Of a stretch of 64,000 nucleotides of DNA, positions 1-9,145 are shown piece after piece. Source of the DNA: Rivularia sp. MS3. GTDB lineage: Bacteria; Cyanobacteriota; Cyanobacteriia; Cyanobacteriales; Nostocaceae. Made by a program: the position numbers and the translations under genes. The stretch's first letter is position 1, and each line of letters begins with the position of its first letter. Location of the stretch: contig JAHCMI010000036.1 of NCBI GenBank assembly GCA_019192545.1, forward strand, positions 1 through 64,000, read 5' to 3'. Under the pieces are notes generated by a model. That model ran no database searches and had not been told where the DNA came from. It saw only the letters and a list, made by a program, of their open reading frames with translations.

Positions 1-2
1 GT

Positions 3-3000
3 GGGTTCAATCGATACGTTGATGGTGGCAGCAGTGGTGGTTTGTTTGGCGGTAACGGTAACGATGTAATCTTTGGCGAAGCTGGTAATGATACTCTCAG
101 GGGTGAAGCTGGAAATGACAGTTTAGATGGGGGAGATGGAGACGATTTCCTCAATCCCGGTACTGGAGTAGACACTGTAGATGGTGGAGCGGGTAATGAT
201 GGATTATTACTCGATTTATCTGGTGAAACCACTGACTTAACAATAAACTTCACCAACGCTACAGATGGAACAGTTTCCAACGGTACGAGTTTCCAAAACA
301 TCGAAAGCTTTAACCTAGAAACAGGTAGTGGTGACGATACTGTAACTACTGATGCTTCTAATAGTAATGCTTTGGTAAGTACTGGTGATGGTAACGACAA
401 TATTCAAACCGGTGCCGGAGACGACAGAGTTGAAGGTGGCGACGGCGATGATACTATTCGCGGTGGAGCCGGAGATGACGGTGGGTTCAATCGATACGTT
501 GATGGTGGCAGCAGTGGTGGTTTGTTTGGCGGTAATGGTAACGATGCAATTTTTGGCGAAGCTGGTAATGACGATCTTTACGGTGAAGCTGGCAACGACA
601 CTTTAAGTGGAGTTGATGATAATAGCCTCACTCCAGGAATTGGAGAAAGAGACGAGTTAAGTGGAGGTACTGGAAACGACTTGTTTATTCTGGGTGACAG
701 TATCAACATCTATTACGACGATTTAGATACTTCCACCAATGGAGACAATGATTATGCTACGATTACAGATTTTAATCCCAGCGAAGATAAAGCTCAGTTA
801 CAGGGAACAGCTAGTAATTACCGTTTAGAAATTGACGGTACTGATACTAATCTCTACATTGAAAAACCAGGCAACGAACCAGACGAACTGATTGCGGTAT
901 TCGAGAATGTCACTAATTTAGACCTTGAATCGGATGCTTTTATATTTGTTGAGAAACAAAATCAAGCCCCCGTACTAGCTACCAACGATGGTTTAACGCT
1001 AGACGAAGACGCAATTGGTAACATTACCTCAACTCAACTACAGGTAACAGATGCAGACAACACCGCTGCGGAAATTACTTATGTCATCACCGACGTAACC
1101 GACAACGGTGATTTATTGCTAAACGGAACAACTTTAGCTCTCAACGACACCTTTACCCAGGCTGACATTGACAACAACCTTCTAACCTACGACCATAACG
1201 GTAGCGAAACTACTTCCGACAGCTTTAATTTCGTAGTTGCTGACGGTGCGGGTGGTAACATAAGTTCTTCAACGTTTGATATTACGGTTAATCCGGTTAA
1301 TGATGCACCTGTCGCTGTTAATGACACCGCCACAACTGATGAAGACAGCAGCGTAACTATCAGTGTTTTAGCTAACGATACTGACGCTGAAAACAATAAC
1401 CTTTCAATTACTAACGTTAGCAATGCAACAGGTACCGTTACAATTGACGGCAGCAATATCGTTTACAACCCCAACGGACAATTTGAATCTTTGAATGCCG
1501 GTGAAACTGCAACCGATACCTTTACTTATAGTATTGATGACGGTGAAGGTGGTACCGATACAGCTACAGTAAATGTAACTATCAACGGACTTGAGCAAGT
1601 CAATCTACCACTTGTTAAAGTTAACAATACAGCCGTTAGTAATCCAGTTGTATCTTACGGTGGTCCCACTCAAGATGTTATAGGTACTGCCCAAGTATCC
1701 CCTAGCAACCAACTAAACCTTACCGGAAACCGTTGGCAAAGAGTTGAAATTAACTCAAATATCACCGCTAATACCGTTCTTAGCTTTGAATTCGAGGGTA
1801 ATGGCAAAAGTGAAATTCAAGGTATTGGCTTCGACAACGACAATAATATTAGCCGCAATAATGATGCTGGGCAGTTCTTCCAAGTTGCTGGTAGCCAAAA
1901 CTGGGGTATAACAAACCTCAGTCAGTTCATTGTTAACCAGTCAGGTAATAAAGATATCTACGAAATTCCAGTAGGCGAATTTTTCACTGGCAATTTTGAC
2001 TTTTTGACTTTTGCTAACGATGATGACCAAAATAACCCGGATGCTGAAGCTGCATTTAGCAATATCGAGCTATTTGAAGATAATTCACTAACTGTTTCCA
2101 TCAATCAAGTTGCCCAAAACAAAGAAGTTGAATCCTACGGTGGTGCTTCTCAGGACGTTAATGTAGTTCAAACTATTAACAATACAGAACTACAGTTAGC
2201 TGGTAATGGCTGGAAGCGGTTAGATATCACAGGGTATGAAATAAATGCAAATACTCGCTTGAAGTTTGATTTTGCCTCCAACGGTGAAGCTGAAATTCAA
2301 GGTATTGGCTTCGACAACGACAATAATATTAGCCGCAATAATGATGCTGGGCAGTTCTTCCAAGTTGCTGGTAGCCAAAACTGGGGTATAACAAACCTCA
2401 GTCAGTTCATTGTTAACCAGTCAGGTAATAAAGATATCTACGAAATTCCAGTAGGCGAATTTTTCACTGGCAATTTTGACTTTTTGACTTTTGCTAACGA
2501 TGATGACCAAAATAACCCGGATGCTGAAGCTGCATTTAGCAATATCGAGCTATTTGAAGATAATTCACTAACTGTTTCCATCAATCAAGTTGCCCAAAAC
2601 AAAGAAGTTGAATCCTACGGTGGTGCTTCTCAGGACGTTAATGTAGTTCAAACTATTAACAATACAGAACTACAGTTAGCTGGTAATGGCTGGAAGCGGT
2701 TAGATATCACAGGGTATGAAATAAATGCAAATACTCGCTTGAAGTTTGATTTTGCCTCCAACGGTGAAGCTGAAATTCAGGGTATTGGCTTCGACAACGA
2801 CAATAGTATTAGCCGCAGTAATGATGCTGGACAGTTCTTCCAAGTTGATGGTAGCCAAAACTGGGGCATTGATATAGACCAAAGTCAATATATTCTTGGT
2901 ACTACAAACGGATTTACTCAGTATGATATTCCTGTTGGTGATTTCTTCACTGGTGAATTCGACTTCTTAACTATTGCCAACGATCATGACGTAGCTAATC

Positions 3001-3044
3001 CAACTGCTGTTGGGCAATTCCAAAACATTACACTTATCGGATAA
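3..3044 (+). CDS. RTX / cadherin-like large surface or secreted protein, 5'-truncated by the window edge
   Basis: The frame is open from the first bases, so the true N-terminus lies upstream; the TTG at 42 is only an internal codon. About 1013 residues are visible. Residues ~1-220 carry RTX calcium-binding nonapeptide repeats (GGxGxD). Residues ~330-535 resemble cadherin/Ig-like modules with 'NDAPVAVNDTATTDEDS' and 'DAENNNLSI' signatures. From ~540 to the end there are three copies of a 160-residue module (YGG-QDV, IQGIGFDNDN, DAGQFFQV, QNWGI), perhaps a carbohydrate-binding-like fold; I do not recognise the family with certainty. RTX proteins are normally exported by type I secretion and fold on binding Ca2+; no T1SS genes are in view. 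Likely an extracellular adhesin or matrix protein. The last modules are almost pure tandem copies. Confidence 0.85.
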   Translation, partial: GFNRYVDGGSSGGLFGGNGNDVIFGEAGNDTLRGEAGNDSLDGGDGDDFLNPGTGVDTVDGGAGNDGLLLDLSGETTDLTINFTNATDGTVSNGTSFQNIESFNLETGSGDDTVTTDASNSNALVSTGDGNDNIQTGAGDDRVEGGDGDDTIRGGAGDDGGFNRYVDGGSSGGLFGGNGNDAIFGEAGNDDLYGEAGNDTLSGVDDNSLTPGIGERDELSGGTGNDLFILGDSINIYYDDLDTSTNGDNDYATITDFNPSEDKAQLQGTASNYRLEIDGTDTNLYIEKPGNEPDELIAVFENVTNLDLESDAFIFVEKQNQAPVLATNDGLTLDEDAIGNITSTQLQVTDADNTAAEITYVITDVTDNGDLLLNGTTLALNDTFTQADIDNNLLTYDHNGSETTSDSFNFVVADGAGGNISSSTFDITVNPVNDAPVAVNDTATTDEDSSVTISVLANDTDAENNNLSITNVSNATGTVTIDGSNIVYNPNGQFESLNAGETATDTFTYSIDDGEGGTDTATVNVTINGLEQVNLPLVKVNNTAVSNPVVSYGGPTQDVIGTAQVSPSNQLNLTGNRWQRVEINSNITANTVLSFEFEGNGKSEIQGIGFDNDNNISRNNDAGQFFQVAGSQNWGITNLSQFIVNQSGNKDIYEIPVGEFFTGNFDFLTFANDDDQNNPDAEAAFSNIELFEDNSLTVSINQVAQNKEVESYGGASQDVNVVQTINNTELQLAGNGWKRLDITGYEINANTRLKFDFASNGEAEIQGIGFDNDNNISRNNDAGQFFQVAGSQNWGITNLSQFIVNQSGNKDIYEIPVGEFFTGNFDFLTFANDDDQNNPDAEAAFSNIELFEDNSLTVSINQVAQNKEVESYGGASQDVNVVQTINNTELQLAGNGWKRLDITGYEINANTRLKFDFASNGEAEIQGIGFDNDNSISRSNDAGQFFQVDGSQNWGIDIDQSQYILGTTNGFTQYDIPVGDFFTGEFDFLTIANDHDVANPTAVGQFQNITLIG
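1811..2779 (+). repeat. Perfect tandem duplication, 480-bp period, inside the RTX gene
   Basis: Positions 1811-2299 and 2291-2779 are identical over 489 bases at a spacing of exactly 480 bp (160 codons), so the frame is kept. The next copy (from ~2780) has diverged within its first 50 bases. Perfect identity including silent sites indicates a very recent duplication or gene conversion, or an assembly artefact. Confidence 0.95.
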
Positions 3045-3585
3045 CTTGAGAGCGTTGAGCAATTGAGCGAACAAAATATCGATTATCTTATCAATTAAGA
3101 TAGACTCTTGTGGTACGGGCCGAACAGCCCGTACTTACACATCAGCTTTAACCTACGACTAAATGATGGTAACTTACAGCAATTTATGAAAACTCATATT
3201 GAGTAGCGATATTGTCAAGCTTTAACATACTCCGAAATCTAAACCTTTATGACACGGGCATTCATAACCGCATAGCTAAAAATAAACTCAAAAAATCCCC
3301 ACCATCCATAAACCCGGTTTTTTAGAAAAACCGGGTTTCTTAATAGCAAAAAAAATAAAAAAGACTACATAAAAATATAGGAACAATGTAAAAAATATAG
3401 CGTCATCAAAAGACTTGATATTATAAATTCTACCTGTTGAAAGATTCCAGATAATCTTAAGAATGATTTTCTAACTAACTACTAACCACTAAACACTAAT
3501 AACCAACAAATTTAATATTTATTCAGAAACAATATTATTATCTTCGCGTCATAACATAAAGTCTCAAGACTAAAGGAATTCTCTT
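3045..3585. other. Intergenic region, no gene seen
   Basis: 541 bp between the RTX gene and the next gene. Apart from the hairpin at 3310-3338 and an AGGAAT ribosome-binding site just before 3586, I see only AT-rich sequence with no credible ORF. Confidence 0.6.
3310..3338 (+). terminator. Hairpin of the AAACCCGG...CCGGGTTT type
   Basis: AAACCCGGTTTTT pairs with AAAAACCGGGTTT around a very short loop. It lies 266 bp after the RTX stop and could terminate that transcript. A related AAACCCGG/CCGGGTTT hairpin lies at 44612-44642, so this is probably also a dispersed repeat. Confidence 0.55.
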
Positions 3586-4248
3586 ATGACTGGCTTTCAT
3601 CGTTGGAAATCTGGAACCGCTGCGTTTTTGACATTAAGCATTACAACCGCTGCGGCTGCACCTATCTTGATATCAACCCCTGCTACCGCACAAGCTATTT
3701 TTGGACAATCAAGAGGGATTTCTATTCCTGAAGGGGTGACACTTCCCGTTACTTTTGATAAAGAAAAAGTTGTTGTTACACCCGATGAAACTTCCGATTT
3801 AACTTTAACAGTTGCCAGAAATATTATTGACAACAGAAGTAACATATTAATTCCTCGTGGTAGCGAACTTGTTGGCAGATTAGAACCAGCAACTTTTAAC
3901 GGTGAAAAAGGTTCTCAATTCGTTGCTAGAGAGTTAGTTTTTCCAAACGGTAAAAAGCAGAATATCGATGCAACTTCTGCGGTAGTTACTAATAAAGAAA
4001 CAATCAAAAGAGGTGCTAGTACGGGTAGAGTTTTAACAGATGCTGCTTATGGTACTGCTGCTGCAACCGTAATTTCGTTGATAACCGGAAATAACAAAAT
4101 CGAAACCTTAGAGCCTCTAGCTGGTGCTGCTGCGGGTGCTTTAGCAAGTATTTTACTCAATCGCAAACAAGTAGAGGTTGTAGTTATTAACCCTCAACAA
4201 GATTTAGATGTTACCTTACGTTCTAATTTGTTACTATCACGCTTTTAG
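3586..4248 (+). CDS. Secreted protein with TrbI-like domain (no SLH domains)
   Basis: 220 residues. The signal peptide is long (HRWKS, then a hydrophobic Ala/Thr run, cleavage near ATAQA, ~36). Residues ~44-205 form one domain: 'IPEGVTLPV', 'ILIPRGSELVGRLEP', a 'GSQFVAREL' strand, then a Gly/Ala-rich segment (~145-185) that could insert in a membrane, ending 'VEVVVINPQQDLDVTL'. The IPxGxxLxG pattern resembles TrbI/VirB10-type beta-barrel domains, though there is no conjugation context. The downstream protein at 5117 has the same leader and C-terminal domain plus SLH domains, so the two are paralogues. A ribosome-binding site AGGAAT precedes the ATG. Probably periplasmic or outer-envelope; specific function unknown. 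Confidence 0.8.
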   Translation: MTGFHRWKSGTAAFLTLSITTAAAAPILISTPATAQAIFGQSRGISIPEGVTLPVTFDKEKVVVTPDETSDLTLTVARNIIDNRSNILIPRGSELVGRLEPATFNGEKGSQFVARELVFPNGKKQNIDATSAVVTNKETIKRGASTGRVLTDAAYGTAAATVISLITGNNKIETLEPLAGAAAGALASILLNRKQVEVVVINPQQDLDVTLRSNLLLSRF

Positions 4249-5116
4249 GAATAATTTAGCAACACATTATTGATTCCATCTAAATTAAATGCCATCGTCG
4301 CTTCAAAGGTTTGAGTGTACGGTGGCTTGTTTTTTGGAATCAGGTTGTGGTGATTATTTATTAGCTTTGTTTATAGGTTACACGAGCAAGAGCGTCTTCT
4401 GATTTTATTCTATAAGTTTATTGCTCTTATATAGAGAAAGTACTTATCAAATCCATTTCCGTCATATGGTTGGAGCGCTTAATTCACATAAGACGTAACT
4501 CTTAACTTTAACTATAAATCCAAAATTTTGAAAAGTTGTTCGTGGAAGAAACTTCCAATACTGCATTAGCTCCTTAAGGCTACTGCGTTCTCAAAAGATA
4601 AAACTTAACTATTCCTGATATTCAATTTGATTGACTGTATAAAAAACATGTAGAGGGGCTATAAACGAATTTTAATAAGTAAGTAACTGGATTTATTCGA
4701 GTTTGTATAGTATTAGTCAAAGGCAAAAAAACTGTAGAATAGTCGTTCAAAGCCTTTTCAGTACTACCAAGTTAGTGTCAGTAAAAATGACACAATGCTT
4801 AACACGCTTATCAAAGCCCTAGCTATACCTCATGGGATATTGGCGTTATCTATATACTGAGGTTATATTAATCTTTTAAAACGAATACGTGGAAATATAC
4901 GGAACTTTTTTCTTGATAAAGCAACTATTATATTAACCGCATGTCTAAATTAATCGAATATGAACAGTCTATATACAAGGAATATTATTGCTTAGATTAA
5001 TTTTAATGAATGTGTCTACAATAGACTCTAAAAAATCATATAGCTCGGAACATTTAATCTGAGATATTGTCAAATTATTTAACAGAAATAAACGAACTTG
5101 TTGGGGATGAAAATCA
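4249..5116. other. Long intergenic region with a terminator; no gene seen
   Basis: 868 bp separate the two paralogous envelope genes. The first 90 bp hold a good intrinsic terminator (4291-4335). The rest is AT-rich with no ORF having a ribosome-binding site and sensible composition. The length suggests an independent promoter, and possibly a long leader, for the SLH gene. Confidence 0.5.
4291..4335 (+). terminator. Intrinsic terminator after the TrbI-like gene
   Basis: GCCATCGT (4291-4298) pairs with ACGGTGGC (4319-4326), eight pairs including one G-U, followed directly by TTGTTTTTT. It lies 43 bp after the stop of the 3586 gene. Confidence 0.75.
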
Positions 5117-6367
5117 ATGTCTAATCTAAATCGTTGGAAATCAAAATGTGCTGCATTTATGGCTTTGGGTGTTACAACAGCTGCCGTTGCACCTTTAGTT
5201 GCACCAGCACCCTCATTTGCTCAAACTAGTTTCTATGATGTTTCATCTAACTATTGGGCAGCACCTTTCATTCAAGAATTAGCCCAAAGAGGAGTTATTG
5301 CCGGATTCCCTGATGGTAGCTTCCGTCCAGATGCACCGGTAACACGCTCTCAATTTGCGGCTATGATTCGCAAAGCTTTCAACAAAAGGCAGGAAAGACG
5401 GCCAATCAACTTTGTTGATGTTTCATCTAACTATTGGGCTTACGGTGCAATTCAAGAAGCTTATACCACTGGTTTCTTGTCTGGATATCCTGGAAGAGTT
5501 TTCCGCCCTACTCAAAATATTCCTCGCGAGCAGGTATTGGTGTCTCTTTCCAACGGTTTAGATTATGTTGCCAGCGGTAACGTTCAAAGCACTTTAGCAT
5601 ATTACAACGATAGCTATAACATCTCTAATTATGCTCGCAGCCCTATCGCCGCAGCTACAGAGAAGCAATTAGTTGTTAACTATCCCAATACAAAATTCCT
5701 CAGTCCTAAAGGAACTGCAACCCGTGCAGATGTTGCAGCTTATATTTACCAAGCTTTAGTTAGCACCAATCAAGCTAGCGCTATTAGCTCTCCTTACATC
5801 GTGGCTATCGGCAATACTAATCCTGGTGGTGGTGGTTCAATTGTGACTATTCCCGAAGGAACCGTTCTTCCAGTTAAATACGATAAAGCAGAGAAAATTA
5901 TGGTTACAAAGGATGAAACAGCGCCTTTGACTTTAACCATCTCGCAAAACGTAATCACCGACACCGGAAGTTTAGTTATTCCCGCAGGTTCTCGTGTTGT
6001 AGGTAAAATTCAACCTGCAAATGGTGGTTCCCAATTCGTAGCTCAAAAGCTGATTACCACCACCGGACAAGAATATAATATTAACGCTAGTTCCGGAATA
6101 ATTACTAAGACTGAAACCGTTAAAAAAGGTACTAGTACCAAAGGTATTATTAAGAATACAGCTTTAGGTGCCGGTGCTGCTGCTGCTGTCGCTGCCGTAA
6201 CTGGCGATCGCGCAGTCGCAACTGAAGAGGTTCTAGGTGGTGCAGCCATCGGTGCAATAACTGGCATCTTCTTCAACAAGAAGAGTGTTGACTTGATTGT
6301 AATTGACCCCGATACCGATTTAGAAATGACCATCGGTAGAAGTTTCGAGGTTTCATATCGCCGTTAA
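5117..6367 (+). CDS. S-layer-homology protein with C-terminal TrbI-like domain
   Basis: 416 residues. Signal peptide 1-36 (ends PSFAQ). Three SLH modules follow: ~38-90 (FYDVSSNYWAAPFIQEL, GFPDGSFRPDAPVTRSQFAA), ~100-155 (FVDVSSNYWAYGAIQEA) and a more diverged ~165-225. After a short Gly linker (GGGGS) comes the ~160-residue domain shared with the 3586 protein (IPEGTVLPV, LVIPAGSRVVGKIQP, GSQFVAQKL, a Gly/Ala stretch, VDLIVIDPDTDLEMTI). SLH domains in cyanobacteria usually occur in periplasmic parts of outer-membrane proteins or bind cell-wall polymers, so this protein is probably anchored to the wall. The domain order SLH-TrbI-like, next to a paralogue without SLH, implies loss or gain of the SLH block after duplication. 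Confidence 0.85.
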   Translation: MSNLNRWKSKCAAFMALGVTTAAVAPLVAPAPSFAQTSFYDVSSNYWAAPFIQELAQRGVIAGFPDGSFRPDAPVTRSQFAAMIRKAFNKRQERRPINFVDVSSNYWAYGAIQEAYTTGFLSGYPGRVFRPTQNIPREQVLVSLSNGLDYVASGNVQSTLAYYNDSYNISNYARSPIAAATEKQLVVNYPNTKFLSPKGTATRADVAAYIYQALVSTNQASAISSPYIVAIGNTNPGGGGSIVTIPEGTVLPVKYDKAEKIMVTKDETAPLTLTISQNVITDTGSLVIPAGSRVVGKIQPANGGSQFVAQKLITTTGQEYNINASSGIITKTETVKKGTSTKGIIKNTALGAGAAAAVAAVTGDRAVATEEVLGGAAIGAITGIFFNKKSVDLIVIDPDTDLEMTIGRSFEVSYRR

Positions 6368-6403
6368 AAAGAGATGGGAAGATTGGTAAGGGAGTAAGAA
6401 TTC

Positions 6404-7738
6404 TTAACCTTTAACCTTCAAGCCTGATTTCGCTTCTGGTAAACGAACGATAAAAGTAGTTCCAGAAGCATCCGCTGAATTATTCATACCAAAACGAGTA
6501 GCAGGGCTGAAAACTTCCATTTCACCCTGCATTTGCTCTATTAACTGCTTAGCTATAGCTAAACCCAATCCGGAACCAGGAATTTCAGTTTCCGCCTGTA
6601 CTCCTCGATAGCCCCTTTCTCCAAGATGATCTAAATCTTTTTGTGGAATTCCCGGACCGTTATCACTAATAGCAATTCCGATAAAACTTTCTTTATCTTT
6701 TATCGATTCAATTAAAATTTTACCACCGGCAGGAGTATATTTCAAAGCATTATCTATAATATTACTTAACACCTCTCGTAATGCTTGAGGATTACCTCTT
6801 ACCAAACATAAAGTATTATCAATTTCAGTTATTAATTCTAAAGAACGCTCTTGAGCTATTGCTTTAGCAGATATTAATAGCGGCTGCAAAACCTCATTCA
6901 AATCAAAATTATAGCTTTCTTGTTCCGCCCCATTTAATAACAATAAAGGCTTATTTTCTTCTACAGTGGCTTCTACTTCTACCTGATTTTCTGGCAGTAA
7001 TTTAGCTGGAAACAAATCTTCCGGAGTCAAGTCAATTGCTTCATCAAACTTCTGTAGCAATTCTTTAAGCCTGTCGCTTTCTCTGACTATAGACAAAGCC
7101 ACTTCACGGTTAGTATCTTTTGGCAGCAATCGCTTCGTCAACAGCTTCCCAAAAGTACGTAAAGCTGTTAAAGGGTTGCGAAATTGATGCAATAAATTAT
7201 CCATCAAATCTAACTGCTTTTCTTGCATGATTTGATGTTGATGTAGCTGAGAAGCTAGCCAAGCACGCCTGCGATCCATAATGCAGGCGATCGCTAAACT
7301 CTGAGCTACATTTTCAATTTGAGTGCGCTCGCTTTGCTTCCAGGCACGGTCCTCTCTACCCGTAACCAATAACCCCATCATCACATCTTCGTGAACCAAA
7401 GGTAAAACAATTTGATCGCTGCCCATCAAACATTCTCGATGGTTTTCACGCTCTTGATTTGTCGAAGTTTGATTGGAATGCGAACTAATTACTTCAGACG
7501 ACGGATTTAACAAATAACGATTCACAGATGGTAAAGCTATTTGATGTTCGAGTCCTACCACCGCAGTTTCTGGATAAACCGCAACGGGGATTAACTGGGC
7601 TTCCCCCTCATGTGGTGAAACCTCTGCCAATTCTTGCGTCAAATACACCACGCTTAAAGAAGCTCCTAACCCTGTCGCTAGCAACGTTAATTGTTCTCGG
7701 CACAGAGCAACAAACTCTGAACTAGCAGAAACGATCAT
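6404..7738 (-). CDS. GAF-type sensor histidine kinase
   Basis: 444 residues, no membrane segment and no signal peptide, so cytoplasmic. Residues ~10-155 look like a GAF sensor domain; ~175-240 form the HisKA dimerisation helix with phospho-acceptor His184 in 'HQFRNPLTALR'; ~285-435 form the HATPase with N box 'NIIDNALKYTP', G1 'ISDNGPGIP' and G2 'GSGLGLAI'. The HQFRNP H-box, with Gln-Phe in place of the usual Glu-Leu, is intact for phosphorylation. No response regulator is adjacent, so the partner is elsewhere. It is convergent with the SLH gene, 36 bp apart. Signal unknown. Confidence 0.88.
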   Translation of the reverse strand: MIVSASSEFVALCREQLTLLATGLGASLSVVYLTQELAEVSPHEGEAQLIPVAVYPETAVVGLEHQIALPSVNRYLLNPSSEVISSHSNQTSTNQERENHRECLMGSDQIVLPLVHEDVMMGLLVTGREDRAWKQSERTQIENVAQSLAIACIMDRRRAWLASQLHQHQIMQEKQLDLMDNLLHQFRNPLTALRTFGKLLTKRLLPKDTNREVALSIVRESDRLKELLQKFDEAIDLTPEDLFPAKLLPENQVEVEATVEENKPLLLLNGAEQESYNFDLNEVLQPLLISAKAIAQERSLELITEIDNTLCLVRGNPQALREVLSNIIDNALKYTPAGGKILIESIKDKESFIGIAISDNGPGIPQKDLDHLGERGYRGVQAETEIPGSGLGLAIAKQLIEQMQGEMEVFSPATRFGMNNSADASGTTFIVRLPEAKSGLKVKG

Positions 7739-7930
7739 AAATGGATTCTAACGGCTCGTTACTTTACAAAACAGCGATTGAAAAACAATAGAAGATTAAT
7801 ATTACCCTTCTAATAAAGCTTAACTAATTCTGACTCGTAATAAATGCATCAACAAGCATTATGTTACTCAATAAATTCATTTTTTTTACATCCGAATAAT
7901 TACAATTTGATTCAAGTTAGTTAAAAAGCA

Positions 7931-7959
7931 TTGATTTTTTTTAGTAAAACTTTTATAAT
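7931..7959 (+). promoter_or_regulatory. Promoter of the DUF3155 gene
   Basis: A -35-like TTGATT (7931-7936), a 17-bp spacer and a perfect TATAAT (7954-7959), about 60 bp before the TTG start at 8018. The predicted transcription start is ~7966, so the -10 overlaps the left arm of the inverted repeat at 7959-7999. Confidence 0.6.
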
Positions 7960-7999
7960 TAGCTCGGATTTTGTAGCTATAACTACAATCCGGAGCTAA
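7959..7999 (+). promoter_or_regulatory. Bulged inverted repeat in the leader of the DUF3155 gene
   Basis: TTAGCTC (7959-7965), GGATT and GTAG pair with CTAC, AATCC and GAGCTAA (7993-7999). This gives 16 base pairs with small bulges and a six-base loop, ending five bases before the AGGAGG ribosome-binding site. It could be a translational control hairpin or a DNA operator, since it touches the -10 box. Confidence 0.6.
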
Positions 8000-8017
8000 C
8001 AATAGGAGGAAAAAAGT

Positions 8018-8338
8018 TTGGCAAGGAGAAGGAAGCGCAAAAGCCGTCGTCGTCAGGAAGGACGACGTATTTTAGAACACGTGCCTCAATATAGCATCGA
8101 AAGTGGTGAAGATAAACCTGTGACGGCAGCAAGAAAGTTCATTCAAGCTGAAGGTATTCTTCCACCTGCTTTATTGCTAGTAAAGCGTAACGAACATACA
8201 ACAGACCGTTATTTTTGGGCTGAAAAGGGTCTGTTTGGCGCTCAGTACGTTGAGGAAAATCACTTTCTGTTTCCTAGTTTAAGAACAATGGAACCATCTT
8301 CTATTCCGGAAGTATTAGCCGTTGCAGCCGCTCGATAA
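8018..8338 (+). CDS. DUF3155 family protein
   Basis: 106 residues. The TTG start is set by a perfect AGGAGG at 8004-8009, eight bases upstream. The N-terminus is extremely basic (RRRKRKSRRRQEGRR), suggesting nucleic-acid binding; the rest (TAARKFIQAEGILPPALLLVKRNEH, YFWAEKGLFGAQYVEENHFLFPSL) matches the small cyanobacterial DUF3155 family as I remember it. No function is established. It is transcribed alone, with its own promoter and a structured leader. Confidence 0.8.
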   Translation: MARRRKRKSRRRQEGRRILEHVPQYSIESGEDKPVTAARKFIQAEGILPPALLLVKRNEHTTDRYFWAEKGLFGAQYVEENHFLFPSLRTMEPSSIPEVLAVAAAR

Positions 8339-9145
8339 CCGAGCAAGAGCAGATTAATTGTCTTAAGCGTTGAGTGTAGCTTGTGACAATCATCTATTAA
8401 CTGGCAAAATGATGCATTTTTTTGAAATGTTTATGTTTTTTTAAAGTTTTGAAATAATTTGCCAGTAAAATTTAGTTCAAAAAAGCTGCATTAAGTGGTT
8501 ATTTCCATACAAGTTTGGCATGTTGTATGGTTGAACCGTGAGTGTGAGGATAAATTATTTTTAGAGACAAAGCATTTAGGGTTTAAAAATTCAGTAAGGT
8601 TATACAAATAATCAGGATTTCCGCCTTTATCGCTACGCCAGTTGCTATAGGGGCGGATAAGCCAACTATTGGTTAAGCCGTTTTACATGGGGCTGGTTGC
8701 CAACACAATTCACCATGCCTTGAACTTTAAACTCAAACGTTTGTCTCAACCCATTTTTTTATATACGGTTCAAGACTTGCCTATAGTTTCCAGAGCAAAA
8801 CTTTTTCGCTAGATTATAATCTTTTTTTCAGAAAGCTGCATTGATTTCCGATTGGAGATAATAAAGCTTAGGTAGAAAAAGATAGTTACGTGATTTCAAG
8901 CTGTTTTCTAAGTACTTATTGCAACTCTTACTTACTTTACTCAGGAGAGAAGATAGCTTATGAAGCAAATTATTTAAATTCAGAGGTTTAAATAATTTTG
9001 ATTTCTAAGAACCACATCTCGGGGTTACAGAAAAAATCAAAAATAGCATATTAGAAGCTTTTATTGCTTTTATTTGCGCTCATTTCACTCAAGGCAATAG
9101 AAATTATGCCTTGAAAGAAATGTTCGTATGTTTAAAAGCAATAAT
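8339..9145. other. Long gap with several hairpins, no coding gene seen
   Basis: 807 bp. An inverted repeat ACTGGCAAA (8400-8408)/TTTGCCAGT (8458-8466) may end the DUF3155 transcript. A second hairpin, CATACAA/TTGTATG, spans 8506-8529. Around 8615-8720 there is a GC-richer patch with CCGCCTTTA pairing with TAGGGGCGG. No ORF looks real. A structured RNA is possible but I recognise no known family. Confidence 0.4.

Noticed and set aside
4249-5116. Possible small gene or known RNA in the 868-bp gap
   Set aside because: No ORF with a ribosome-binding site and no match to tmRNA, SRP, RNase P or 6S RNA patterns that I could recognise.
3586-6367. Conjugation (type IV secretion) locus suggested by the TrbI-like domain
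   Set aside because: No other conjugation gene (VirB4, VirD4, relaxase) is present, and the SLH domains point to an envelope role.
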